A stretch of DNA of 64,000 nucleotides from Bradyrhizobium sp. cir1 (GTDB lineage Bacteria > Pseudomonadota > Alphaproteobacteria > Rhizobiales > Xanthobacteraceae). Numbering within the stretch: the first letter of the stretch is position 1; each line of letters opens with the position of its first letter. The notes beneath the pieces are model-generated. The model had not been told where the DNA came from, searched no databases, and worked only from the letters and a program-made list of their open reading frames with translations. Below are positions 1 through 8,072 of the stretch, piece after piece. The stretch covers positions 1-64,000 of the forward strand of contig NZ_JACIHE010000002.1 in assembly GCF_014198245.1 (NCBI RefSeq), given 5' to 3'. The position numbers were made by a program, and so were the translations under genes.

Positions 1-339
1 CCGCGATCGCTGCTCCACCGCAATGCTCGCCGGGTCGAACACGAAGTTCATAATCCCGGCGGCCTCCAGCAGACGATGCAGCCAGAAGCCGTCGTAGCCG
101 GCCTCGTAGCAGCTCACCACGCGCGGCACAGATCCGAGCTTATCCGCCGCCCGCCTGCGGACCTTCTCGATCAGCTCCAGCAGCCCGGCATGATCGCCGC
201 CCTCCAGCTTGTGGCGAGACATCCGATCGCGATCCGGACTGTGCAGCGTCACCAGCCATGTCTTCTGGCTGAGTTCGACCGCAACGAAAATTGTGCCATT
301 ATGGCCGGCGGTGGGCGTGGCTGTCGTCGATGCTTGCAT
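1..339 (-). CDS. IS110-family transposase, N-terminal part (runs off the left edge)
   Basis: This is the first 113 codons of a transposase of the DEDD (RuvC-like) IS110 family; the rest lies outside the window. The ATG is at 339-337 and the frame stays open to base 1. The N-terminus reads VAVELSQKTWLV where most IS110 enzymes have an Asp-Val-Ser-Lys motif, so the first catalytic acid is Glu instead of Asp. The later segments SCYEAGYDGFWLHR and FDPASI are typical of rhizobial members of the family. It acts on DNA by recombination without typical inverted repeats. The element ends between 340 and 432, because the next gene's stop codon is at 433. I infer that any long noncoding end, which could hold a bridge RNA, is on the 3' side beyond the window. 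Confidence 0.85.
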   Translation of the reverse strand, partial: MQASTTATPTAGHNGTIFVAVELSQKTWLVTLHSPDRDRMSRHKLEGGDHAGLLELIEKVRRRAADKLGSVPRVVSCYEAGYDGFWLHRLLEAAGIMNFVFDPASIAVEQRSR

Positions 340-432
340 CTGACTCTCCGTGGGTTCGAGTGTGGAAACCCAAACCTATCGGAAAGGCCACGCTCACCGC
401 CCATGGAATCTACGGTACTGTTTGCTGGGGAC

Positions 433-918
433 CTACTTCGTCCACACGCCGTCGTGCAGCGCTTCGGCTTCGTCTTCGAGCATCGGCCCGACGACCTCCG
501 TCGGTCGCTGGCCGCTGGCGAAGACGTCACGGCAGGGCAGGTCCAGCGTGGGGTTCTCCGGATGGTTGCCGGTGATCCCGCGCAGACGCTCTTCACTGAG
601 GCCATAGACGACGCGGCCGATGCCCGCCCAGTAGATCGCGCCGGCGCACATCGCGCAGGGCTCGGCTGACGAATAGAGCGTGGCCTTCGCGAGCACGTCG
701 TGGCTCAGCGTCCGGCAGGCCTGCGTCGCCGCGAGGCGCTCGGCATGCGCGGTGCCGTCGTGATCGGGCATGTAGCCGTTCTCGCTCTCGATCAGCACCT
801 GACCGTCCGCATCGACGACGATGCAGCCGAAGGGGTGGTTGCCATGGGTGAGCGAGCGCCGGGCGACCGCGAAGGACAAACGCAAGAAGTGTTCGTCGCG
901 TTCGGTTGCCTCGCTCAT
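433..918 (-). CDS. Nucleoside/nucleobase deaminase (CMP/dCMP deaminase fold)
   Basis: This 161-residue zinc-dependent deaminase belongs to the cytidine/guanine/tRNA-adenosine deaminase superfamily. The zinc site is visible as HAE (His ligand and catalytic Glu) followed by PCAMC (two Cys ligands). The exact substrate (guanine, cytosine or another aminated ring) cannot be read from the sequence. The ATG at 918 is chosen over a longer frame because a strong GGAGGA site lies just before it and it follows the stop of the ABC ATPase gene by 13 bases. It is the last gene of the BMP-transporter operon, which suggests that it processes an imported nucleobase or nucleoside and releases ammonia. Confidence 0.85.
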   Translation of the reverse strand: MSEATERDEHFLRLSFAVARRSLTHGNHPFGCIVVDADGQVLIESENGYMPDHDGTAHAERLAATQACRTLSHDVLAKATLYSSAEPCAMCAGAIYWAGIGRVVYGLSEERLRGITGNHPENPTLDLPCRDVFASGQRPTEVVGPMLEDEAEALHDGVWTK

Positions 919-931
919 CGCTCCTCCGCGA

Positions 932-2464
932 TCAATGACCCGCCATGTGCCGGCCGACCACGGTAAGATCGGCTTCGCTGGTCCGTGCTTCATACACGAA
1001 TTCGCCGTGGAACATCACCACCAGCCGGTCCGACAGTTCGAGCAGTTCGTCGAGGTCCTCGCTGACGAGCAGCACCGCCGCGCCGCGGTTGCGCGCGGCC
1101 ATGATCTCGGCGTGGATCTGCGCCACCGCCGCGAAATCGAGGCCGAAGCAGGGATTGGCCGCGATCAGCACTTCGACGTCGCCGCCGAGTTCACGGGCGA
1201 GCACGGCGCGCTGCACGTTGCCGCCCGACAGCGCCGAGATCGGCGTATCCGGCGTGCGGGTCTTGATCTTGTACTGGCCGATCTTTTTCCTGGCGTCGTT
1301 GCGGAAGGCGCTGCGATTGAGCCACCAGCCGCCGCTGGCAAAGGGTGCGCGGTCGAATTCGCGGAAGGCGATGTTGTCGGCGACGCTCATGCCGCCGACG
1401 CAGGCGTTCTTCAGTGGCTCCTCGGGCAGCAGCGACATCCTATGCCGTCGCATCTCCTCGCGGCTGGCGTGATAGGGATCGCCGGCGACGCGGATCTCGC
1501 CGCTCTCGGCCTCGCGCTGGCCGGCCAGCACCTCGACGAGCTGGCGCTGGCCGTTGCCGGAGACGCCGGCGATGCCGACGATCTCGCCGGCACGGACCGT
1601 CAGGGAAACGTCGTGCACGGCAACGGCGCCGGCGTCGTCGAGCGCCCGAACCTTCTCAAGCTGCAGTCGCGCCTGACCGGCTTCGCCGGTGCGCGGCGGC
1701 TGCACCGTCAGCTCCTCGGCGCCGATCATGGTGCGCGCCATCGCATCCGGCGTCAGCTCGGAAACCTTGCCGGCTCCGGCGAGCTTGCCGCGGCGCAGGA
1801 TTGTGACCTCGTCGGCGAAGGCCATGACCTCGCGGAACTTGTGCGTGATCATCAGGATGGTCAGCTCGCCCTTCACGACCATCTCGCGGAGCATGCCGAG
1901 CACCTCGTCGGCTTCCGCCGGCGTCAGCACCGAGGTCGGCTCATCCAGGATCAGGAAGCGCCGCTTCAGATAGAGCTGCTTGAGGATCTCGCATTTCTGC
2001 CGCTCGCCGGCGGAGATGTCGGAGACCTTTGCGCCGAGCGGCACCTTGAAAGGCATCCGAGCAAGGAACGCCTCTAGCTCGTTCATCTCCTTTGGCCAGT
2101 TCACCACGGCGGGCACGTCGTCGCGCGCCAGCACGAGATTTTCGGCAACCGTCATGGCCGGCACCAGCGTGAAATGCTGGTAGACCATGCCGAGGCCGAG
2201 CGCGTGCGCGTCCTTGGGATTGGCGATGGCCTGCTCGCGGCCGCCGACGATGATGTCGCCTTCGGTCGCGTGGTAGTAGCCCATGATGCATTTGACGAGG
2301 GTCGACTTGCCGGCGCCGTTCTCACCGAGCAGGGCGTGGAACGAGCCGGGCCGCACTTTCAGCTCGACATTGTCCAGCGCCAGGAAGTCGCCGAAGCGCA
2401 TGGTCATGGCGATGGCATCGACGCCGAAGGCGCCCGACGGCGGTGGCGTTTCGCCGATGATCAC
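932..2464 (-). CDS. ABC transporter ATP-binding protein, BMP-type nucleoside/sugar importer
   Basis: This 510-residue protein has two ABC ATPase modules in tandem, as in RbsA, YufO and NupA. The first module has Walker A (GENGAGKST), a signature region (ISAGERQK) and Walker B ([11 protein letters not shown]). The second carries the variant [11 protein letters not shown]-loop and [16 protein letters not shown] signature usual for this family. It should energise the two permeases encoded upstream. The start is GTG at 2464, which overlaps the stop of the cysteine hydrolase gene as GTGA and has GGAG seven bases upstream. An upstream in-frame ATG at 2596 would lie well inside the previous gene and is rejected. 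Confidence 0.92.
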   Translation of the reverse strand: MIIGETPPPSGAFGVDAIAMTMRFGDFLALDNVELKVRPGSFHALLGENGAGKSTLVKCIMGYYHATEGDIIVGGREQAIANPKDAHALGLGMVYQHFTLVPAMTVAENLVLARDDVPAVVNWPKEMNELEAFLARMPFKVPLGAKVSDISAGERQKCEILKQLYLKRRFLILDEPTSVLTPAEADEVLGMLREMVVKGELTILMITHKFREVMAFADEVTILRRGKLAGAGKVSELTPDAMARTMIGAEELTVQPPRTGEAGQARLQLEKVRALDDAGAVAVHDVSLTVRAGEIVGIAGVSGNGQRQLVEVLAGQREAESGEIRVAGDPYHASREEMRRHRMSLLPEEPLKNACVGGMSVADNIAFREFDRAPFASGGWWLNRSAFRNDARKKIGQYKIKTRTPDTPISALSGGNVQRAVLARELGGDVEVLIAANPCFGLDFAAVAQIHAEIMAARNRGAAVLLVSEDLDELLELSDRLVVMFHGEFVYEARTSEADLTVVGRHMAGH

Positions 2465-3144
2465 GAAATCGCTCCGATGAAGGCATCGGAGGTCGATACT
2501 GCGCCGAACACGCCGCCCTGCATTTTGATCATCTTCAGCGCGTGGTCGTGGTTGCTCTTGTCGGTGGCGCCGCAGCAATCGTGCAGCAGCACGCATTCGA
2601 AGCCGCGGTCGTTGGCCTCGCGCATGGTGGTGTGGACGCAGACGTCGGTGGTGATGCCTGTGAGCACGATGTTCTCGATGCCGCGCACGCGCAGGATCAG
2701 CTCCAGATCAGTGGCGCAGAACGAGCCCTTGCCTGGCTTGTCGATGATTGGCTCGCCCGGCAGCGGGCTGAGCTCCTCGATGATGTCCCAGCCGGGCTCG
2801 CCGCGGACAAGGATGCGGCCGCACGGACCGGGATCGCCGATGCCGGCGCCGATCTGGCGCGAACGCCAGCGCTTGTTGGCAGGAAGGTCGGAGAGATCGG
2901 GGCGGTGGCCTTCGCGGGTATGGATGATGTGAAAGCTTTGCTTGCGCATCGCGGCGAGCAGTCTCTTGATCGGCTCGATCGGCGCCCGCGTCAGGGAGAG
3001 GTCATAGCCCATCTTGTCGACATAGCCGCCGACGCCACAGAAATCGGTCTGCATGTCGATGATGATCAGCGCCGTGTTCTCGGGGCGGAGATCACCGTTG
3101 TAGGGCCAGGCATAGGGCTCGGACTTGACGTAGCGCTCGGGCAT
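2461..3144 (-). CDS. Cysteine hydrolase of the isochorismatase fold, close to biuret hydrolase
   Basis: This 227-residue cytoplasmic amidohydrolase has the isochorismatase-like fold. Its likely triad is Asp30 (IIDMQTDF), Lys136 (IIDKPGKG) and Cys169 (TTDVCV). From memory of Rhizobium leguminosarum biuret hydrolase (Asp36/Lys142/Cys175), all three sit at a constant offset of six residues. The surrounding segments ([47 protein letters not shown]) also match that enzyme closely. Biuret hydrolase converts biuret to allophanate and ammonia. Here the gene lies between permease and ATPase genes of a BMP-type importer, so the imported solute or a product of it is the likely substrate. A different ureide or amide remains possible. 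Start at ATG 3144, 17 bases after the permease stop. Confidence 0.85.
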   Translation of the reverse strand: MPERYVKSEPYAWPYNGDLRPENTALIIIDMQTDFCGVGGYVDKMGYDLSLTRAPIEPIKRLLAAMRKQSFHIIHTREGHRPDLSDLPANKRWRSRQIGAGIGDPGPCGRILVRGEPGWDIIEELSPLPGEPIIDKPGKGSFCATDLELILRVRGIENIVLTGITTDVCVHTTMREANDRGFECVLLHDCCGATDKSNHDHALKMIKMQGGVFGAVSTSDAFIGAIS

Positions 3145-3161
3145 GGACGACCTCGTGCGTG

Positions 3162-4088
3162 TTATCGTGTGATCGAGAGTTCGGCGGGCGCGCCGGTCAG
3201 CGTTCGCTTCGGCGAGCACGTGATGATCATGATTGCCAGCGTCAGGATGTAGGGCGCAGCGTTGAAGAGGTGGTAGCCGGAGGTGACGCCGACCGATTGC
3301 AGTGCCGGACCCAGCGCCGCCGCGCCGCCGAAGGCGAGCGAGGCCCATAGGCAAAGCAGGGGATCCCAGCGCGCGAAGATCACGAGCGCCACGGCGGTGA
3401 TGCCCTGGCCCGAGGAGAGGCCCTCGTTCCAGCTGCCGGGATAGAACAGCGACAGAAACGAGCCGCCGATGCCGGCAAGGAAGCCGCCGACCATGGTGGC
3501 GCGCAGGCGGATCAAGAGCACGGAATGGCCCATTGCGCGCGCGGCGTCCGCGCTTTCGCCGGCGGTGCGGATGAGGAGGCCCCAGCGCGTGGTGCGGAAG
3601 GCCCAATAGAGGATCGGCGCGAGTGCCACGCCGATCAGGAACAGCACGTTGATGCGCAGCGCGGCGCGGACCTGCGGGATGTCGCTCCACCAGCCGAAGT
3701 CGATGGCGGGCAGCCGCGGTGCGGTGGGCTCGATCAAGGGCTTACCGAGATAGAAGGCAAGGCCGGTGCCGAACAGCATCAAGGCGATGCCGACAGCAAC
3801 GTCGTTGACGCGCGGCAGCGAGCAGATGCCGGCATGCAGCGCACCCAGCAGCGCGCCGGTGATGCCGGCGGCGAGCACGCCCAGCCACGGTGATCCCGTG
3901 AGATAGGAGATGCCATAGGCGCTCATCGCGCCCATCACCAGCGTGCCCTCGAGGCCGAGATTGATGCGGCCCGAGCGCTCGGTGATGCATTCGCCCAGGC
4001 TCACGAACAGGAACGGGGTGGAGACGCGAATGGCGCCGCCGAGGACGGCCAGCGGGACGGTCCAGAGCCCGATCGATCCGTCTGCCAT
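3162..4088 (-). CDS. ABC transporter permease (BMP/nucleoside family)
   Basis: This 308-residue inner-membrane permease of the BPD_transp_2 type resembles YufQ/NupC partners of BMP binding proteins. It has about eight to nine hydrophobic segments and the family loop region [20 protein letters not shown]. It should form the channel with the permease encoded just upstream, with the double ABC ATPase on the cytoplasmic side. Only one base separates its ATG (4088) from the stop of the preceding permease gene, which indicates tight translational coupling. Confidence 0.92.
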   Translation of the reverse strand: MADGSIGLWTVPLAVLGGAIRVSTPFLFVSLGECITERSGRINLGLEGTLVMGAMSAYGISYLTGSPWLGVLAAGITGALLGALHAGICSLPRVNDVAVGIALMLFGTGLAFYLGKPLIEPTAPRLPAIDFGWWSDIPQVRAALRINVLFLIGVALAPILYWAFRTTRWGLLIRTAGESADAARAMGHSVLLIRLRATMVGGFLAGIGGSFLSLFYPGSWNEGLSSGQGITAVALVIFARWDPLLCLWASLAFGGAAALGPALQSVGVTSGYHLFNAAPYILTLAIMIITCSPKRTLTGAPAELSITR

Positions 4089-4089
4089 C

Positions 4090-5202
4090 TCAGGATTTTC
4101 CCTTCAGGAATCCGATGCGGCCGTAGAGCGCATCGCTGGCGAGCACGAAAACGAAGATGATGCCTTGCAGCACCAGCACGGACGCATCGGGTAGTCCCAG
4201 GCGGCGCTGCAGCAGGCCGCCGCTGGCGCTGATGCCGCCGAGCAGGATCGCGACGGGAATGATCGCGAGCGGATTTTGCCGTGCGAGGAAGGCAACGAGG
4301 ATACCGGTGAAGCCGTAGCCCGCTGCGAGATTGGCGTTGGTGCGCCCCTGCACTGCGGCGACCTCGACCATGCCGGCAAGACCCGCGGCGCCGCCGGCGA
4401 GGAAGCAGACGGTCAGGATCAGCTTGCTGACGCCGAGGCCGACGATCTTCGCAGCACGGATGTTGCCGCCGGCCACGCGCGCGGCGAAGCCGAACACGGT
4501 GTGATAGATCAGAATGTAGGCCGCGATTGCGGCGATCAGGCCGAAGACGAGGCCCCAATGCACGTCGGTGCCGGGAATGGAGCCGATCATGTTGGCGGCG
4601 CCGATCTCGCGGGTCGACGGCTTGTTGAGGCTGGCGGGATCGCGCATCAGCCCCTCGACGAGATGGTTGAGGATCGCGAGGGCGATGTAGACCAGCAGCA
4701 GGCTCGAGATGGTCTCGTTGACGCCGCGATATTGCCGCAAGCCGCCTGACAGCATGATCCACAGCCCGCCGCCGATCACGCCGGCGCAGACCATGGCGAC
4801 CTGGACGACGAACGGCGGCAGGCCCTGAAGCGCGAGTGCGGCGCTGGTGGCCGACAGCGCGCCAATCAGCAGTGCGCCTTCGCCGCCGATGATGACCATG
4901 CCGAGTTGCGCCGGCAATGCCGTGCAGAGTGCGGTGAGGATCAGGGGCGCTGCGCGCGTCAGCGTATTCTGCCAGGAGAACCAGGTTCCGAACGCGCCGT
5001 AATACATGTAGAAATAGAGATCGAGCGGGTTCTTGCCGAACATCGCGACGAAGATGCCGAACACCGCGAGCGCGCCGACGAGCGCCGCGCCCGGGATCAG
5101 GACATATTCGATCGTGCCGCCATGACGCTGGAGGAAGCCGGGATCGGCGGCCGGGGCGACTGTCCCGACCGCGTCCGTGGAATCCGCCGCTTCCGCTGTC
5201 AC
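4090..5202 (-). CDS. ABC transporter permease (BMP/nucleoside family), larger subunit
   Basis: This 370-residue inner-membrane permease is the YufP-like partner. A hydrophilic N-terminus of about 30 residues precedes the first membrane segment (YVLIPGAALVGALAVFGIFVA). The central conserved region of this permease class (IIGGEGALLIGALSAT, then SLLLVYIALAILNHLVEG) is present. The start codon at 5202 overlaps the stop of the binding-protein gene by four bases (ATGA). Together with the shorter permease it makes the usual heterodimeric channel of BMP importers. Confidence 0.92.
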   Translation of the reverse strand: MTAEAADSTDAVGTVAPAADPGFLQRHGGTIEYVLIPGAALVGALAVFGIFVAMFGKNPLDLYFYMYYGAFGTWFSWQNTLTRAAPLILTALCTALPAQLGMVIIGGEGALLIGALSATSAALALQGLPPFVVQVAMVCAGVIGGGLWIMLSGGLRQYRGVNETISSLLLVYIALAILNHLVEGLMRDPASLNKPSTREIGAANMIGSIPGTDVHWGLVFGLIAAIAAYILIYHTVFGFAARVAGGNIRAAKIVGLGVSKLILTVCFLAGGAAGLAGMVEVAAVQGRTNANLAAGYGFTGILVAFLARQNPLAIIPVAILLGGISASGGLLQRRLGLPDASVLVLQGIIFVFVLASDALYGRIGFLKGKS

Positions 5203-6311
5203 GAAGTGGCTCCGATCACGCCCTCGACGAGGTAGTCCATCTTTTCGAGTTCAGGATCCTTCTGGCCGCGGTCGGTGCCGGCCGGGATCACCGTCTTGCC
5301 CTTGTTGTCGAGCAGTCCGCCCTTGAAGATGGCGTAGCCTTCCGCCGACAGGAATTTTGCCTTGGCCTCGTCGGCCGCCTTGCGCGCTTCGGCCGAGACC
5401 GCTTCGCCATAGGGCGAGGTCTTGACGATCTCTTCCTTCAGGCCGCCGCGGTAGAAATTCGGGATGCCTTCGCCGGAGGCGATCATCTTGACGAACTTCG
5501 GATAGAGCGCTTCCCAGTTCCACTCGGCGCCGGTGAGATAGGCCTTGGGCGCCAGCGCCGACTGGTTGGTGTGATAGCCGCAGACGAAGGCGCCGCGCCG
5601 CGCTGCGTTCTCGACCATGGTCTTGGGGCCATCGACGTGACAAGTGAGCACGTCCACGCCCTGGTCGATCAGGCTGTTGGTGGCTTCGGCCTCCTTGACC
5701 GGCATCGACCAGTCGCCGGTGAAGATCACCTGCGTGGTGGCCTTTGGATTGACGGACTTGGCGCCAAGGGTGAAGGCGTTGATGTTGCGCAGCACTTGAG
5801 GGATCGGCTTGGCCGCGACAAAGCCGAGCTTGCTGCTCTTCGACGTCAGGCCGGCGACGATGCCCGAGATGTACTGGGCTTCGTCGATGTAGCCGAAATA
5901 GCTGCCGGCGTTCTTGGGGTCCTTGTCGCTCCAGAGGCCGCCGCAGTGCTCGAAGCGCAACTTCGGGTACTTATTGGCCATCTTGATCATGTGCGGATTG
6001 TAGTAGCCGAACGAGGTCGGGAAGAGCAGGGTGGCGCCATCGAGATTGATCATAGACTCGATCGTCTTCTCGACCGCATCGGTCTCCGGCACCTTCTCCT
6101 CCTCGACCACCTTGAGGCCGGGAATCTTCTTCAGTGCCGCGGCGCCCTGTGCATGCGCCTGGTTGTAGCCGTAGTCGTCGCGCGAGCCGACATAGATGAA
6201 GCCGATGGTGGTCTCGGCCGCGAAGGCCGGGCGAAGGCCCGCTGCCGCGCCGAGGGTGAGGGCCGCGCCGCCCTGCAACAAATGACGTCGTGAAATCCTG
6301 CCAAAATCCAT
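5199..6311 (-). CDS. BMP-family substrate-binding protein, probably Tat-exported
   Basis: This 370-residue periplasmic binding protein belongs to the basic membrane protein (BMP/PnrA/Med) family, whose known ligands are mostly purine nucleosides and related compounds. The N-terminus has a twin-arginine motif (SRRHLLQGG) and an Ala-rich hydrophobic stretch ending in AFA, so Tat export is likely. The conserved IGFIYVGSRDDYGYNQAHAQG segment marks the family. It is the first gene of the six-gene operon, which is preceded by a sigma-54 promoter at 6387-6401. The ligand is not determined; the neighbouring hydrolase and deaminase suggest a nitrogen-rich ring or ureide. Confidence 0.92.
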   Translation of the reverse strand: MDFGRISRRHLLQGGAALTLGAAAGLRPAFAAETTIGFIYVGSRDDYGYNQAHAQGAAALKKIPGLKVVEEEKVPETDAVEKTIESMINLDGATLLFPTSFGYYNPHMIKMANKYPKLRFEHCGGLWSDKDPKNAGSYFGYIDEAQYISGIVAGLTSKSSKLGFVAAKPIPQVLRNINAFTLGAKSVNPKATTQVIFTGDWSMPVKEAEATNSLIDQGVDVLTCHVDGPKTMVENAARRGAFVCGYHTNQSALAPKAYLTGAEWNWEALYPKFVKMIASGEGIPNFYRGGLKEEIVKTSPYGEAVSAEARKAADEAKAKFLSAEGYAIFKGGLLDNKGKTVIPAGTDRGQKDPELEKMDYLVEGVIGATS

Positions 6312-6386
6312 TGCTCGCTCCCCTTGGCGGATGCCCCGCCTTGATCTCGCGGCTGCGCCGGCTTGGCGGAGCCAGGATCAGATGTC

Positions 6387-6401
6387 GCAAGCTTCGTGCC
6401 A
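6387..6401 (-). promoter_or_regulatory. Sigma-54 (-24/-12) promoter of the BMP operon
   Basis: Read on the minus strand the sequence is TGGCACG-AAGC-TTGC, an exact match to the RpoN consensus TGGCACG-N4-TTGC. It lies 76 bases upstream of the ATG at 6311. RpoN promoters need an activator, and NtrC would be the natural candidate for a nitrogen-scavenging operon. I could not identify a convincing NtrC site nearby. Confidence 0.8.
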
Positions 6402-6428
6402 GAGATTATGAAGTGTGCAATTCTATGT

Positions 6429-6455
6429 AAGCATTTGAAATATATAAAGCATATG
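6429..6455. promoter_or_regulatory. Paired direct repeats, candidate activator site
   Basis: AAGCATTTG (6429-6437) and AAGCATATG (6447-6455) are direct repeats starting 18 bases apart in the AT-rich part of the divergent region. They lie 28 to 54 bases upstream of the leftward -24 element. They could bind an activator, but this is inference from position only. Confidence 0.3.
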
Positions 6456-6641
6456 CAGCAGTCGAAACTTGGTGAGGAAAGTGGCAGATTAATTTATGAG
6501 CAATATCTTATGATTGTATGCAGTGGAGTTAAGCAGTCTTAACCGACTTCCACATGTGCATGACCGGCGTCGGACGGTCGGCCGACAAGGCGCATTCATG
6601 CTAACCACGCGCTGACCGGGACGGTGCCGGCGGATTTTCGC

Positions 6642-6656
6642 TGGCACCGAACTTGT
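6642..6656 (+). promoter_or_regulatory. Possible sigma-54 promoter of the amidohydrolase gene
   Basis: The sequence TGGCACC-GAAC-TTGT matches the RpoN consensus in the -24 box, but the -12 box has TTGT instead of TTGC. It would place transcription start near 6668, leaving a very short leader before the GTG at 6679; the ATG at 6709 would then be a comfortable alternative start. Confidence is limited by the -12 mismatch. Confidence 0.4.
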
Positions 6657-6678
6657 ATCGATTGTCGTCAGGACCGCC

Positions 6679-7968
6679 GTGTCCTCAGAAGATGGAAAGC
6701 TCGCCGAGATGGGCGCTGGTATCACCGTTCACGATGCATCGCTCGGCAAGGAGATCGTTCGCCGTATCAACGAGCTCGGCGCGATCTCGGAAGAGCCCGA
6801 CAAGCTCACCCGCATCTTCCTCAGCAAGGAGTTGCGCAAGGCCGCGGACCTCATCTTGAACTGGATGCGCGATGCCGGCATGAGCGCGCATCTCGACGCG
6901 ATCGGCAATGTCTGCGGTCGGTATGAAGGCGAGCGGCCGGGGGCGCCCTGCCTGATGCTCGGCTCGCACTACGATACCGTGCGCGATGCCGGCAAATGGG
7001 ATGGGCCGTTGGGCGTGATTACCGCGATCTCCTGCGTTGCCGATCTCAACCGCCGCGGCAAGCGCCTGCCCTTCGCGATCGAGGTCATCGGCTTCGCCGA
7101 TGAGGAGGGGGTGCGGTTTGCCTCGACCCTGCTCGGCAGCCGCGCGGTGGCCGGCACGTTTGACGAGAGCGTCCTGAACACGCGCGACCGTGACGGCGTG
7201 TCGATGCGCGATGCGCTCGTTCAGTTTGGGCTTGATCCCGATCACATCGGCGCCGCCGCGCGGGCCCGGCGCGAGCTGCTCGCCTATCTCGAATTGCACA
7301 TTGAGCAGGGACCGGTGCTGGAAGCGCAGGACCTGCCCGTGGGCGTCGTCACCGCGATCGCGGGCGCAACACGGCTTGCCGCGCGGCTGACCGGCATGGC
7401 CGGCCATGCCGGAACGGTGCCGATGGCGCTTCGGCGCGACGCACTCACTGGCGCGGCCGAATGCATCGCTGCAATCGAGCAGTTCTGCCGGACCGACGAA
7501 GGCGGCCTGGTCGGCACCGTCGGCTACATCCAGGCGAGGCCCGGCGCGACCAATGTCATTCCGGGCGAAGTGTCGTTCACCATCGATATGCGCGCGCCGA
7601 CCGACATGCACCGCAAGCGCGCGGTTGCCGACGTCGTCCGCCAGATCGAGGCGATTGCAAAGCGGAGGCAATTGGCACTCCAGCTCGATGTCACCCATGA
7701 GAACCGCACCGCGCCCTGCGCATCCTGGCTGAAGGAGCAGATCGCGCAGGCGATCGCTGCGGAAGATCTCTCCGTGTTCGAGCTGCCGAGCGGAGCGGGT
7801 CATGACGGCATGGCCATGATCGACATCGCCGACGTCGGCATGATCTTCGTCCGCTGCCGCGGCGGCATCAGCCATCACCCGGACGAGCACGTCGAGCTTG
7901 CCGATGCCGACGCAGGCGCGCGGGTGCTGCTACGGGTGATCGAGAATTTCAGGCCGCGCGCGGCCTAG
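6679..7968 (+). CDS. Zn-dependent amidohydrolase, allantoate amidohydrolase / N-carbamoyl-amino-acid hydrolase family
   Basis: This 429-residue cytoplasmic metallopeptidase-fold enzyme (M20 family) hydrolyses ureido groups, releasing ammonia and CO2 in the allantoate or beta-ureidopropionate type reactions. Visible motifs are GSHYDTV (metal His/Asp), GFADEEGVRF (metal and catalytic Glu), LHIEQGPVLE, the dimerisation-domain GMAGHAGTVPM and the C-terminal SGAGHDGMAM. Substrate (allantoate, N-carbamoyl-beta-alanine or another carbamoyl compound) is not settled by these motifs. The gene is divergent from the BMP importer operon and fits the same nitrogen-scavenging task. The start is GTG at 6679; an alternative is ATG at 6709. 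Confidence 0.88.
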   Translation: MSSEDGKLAEMGAGITVHDASLGKEIVRRINELGAISEEPDKLTRIFLSKELRKAADLILNWMRDAGMSAHLDAIGNVCGRYEGERPGAPCLMLGSHYDTVRDAGKWDGPLGVITAISCVADLNRRGKRLPFAIEVIGFADEEGVRFASTLLGSRAVAGTFDESVLNTRDRDGVSMRDALVQFGLDPDHIGAAARARRELLAYLELHIEQGPVLEAQDLPVGVVTAIAGATRLAARLTGMAGHAGTVPMALRRDALTGAAECIAAIEQFCRTDEGGLVGTVGYIQARPGATNVIPGEVSFTIDMRAPTDMHRKRAVADVVRQIEAIAKRRQLALQLDVTHENRTAPCASWLKEQIAQAIAAEDLSVFELPSGAGHDGMAMIDIADVGMIFVRCRGGISHHPDEHVELADADAGARVLLRVIENFRPRAA

Positions 7969-8072
7969 GTGAGCATCACGAACCCGCAAGTCACCGGGTA
8001 GAGATACGAATCAGTCATGCTTAAAATGGTGGCCGCCATCACCGGTCACGAGACATCAGCCGATTGAAGCAT

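Larger units (their letters stand above)
6312..6678. other. AT-rich divergent intergenic region
   Basis: This 367-base region separates the BMP operon (leftward) from the amidohydrolase gene (rightward). It is clearly richer in A+T than its neighbours between about 6400 and 6540. It contains a strong leftward sigma-54 motif, a weaker rightward one and two direct AAGCAT repeats, listed separately. I see no convincing gene in it. Confidence 0.8.

Noticed and set aside
821..2077. Open frame of 418 codons on the plus strand opposite the ABC ATPase gene
   Set aside because: It is antisense to an unmistakable double ABC ATPase and contains no recognisable motif.
932..2596. An ATG at 2596 as start of the ABC ATPase gene
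   Set aside because: It would place 44 residues inside the upstream hydrolase gene; the GTG at 2464 in a GTGA overlap with an RBS is better.
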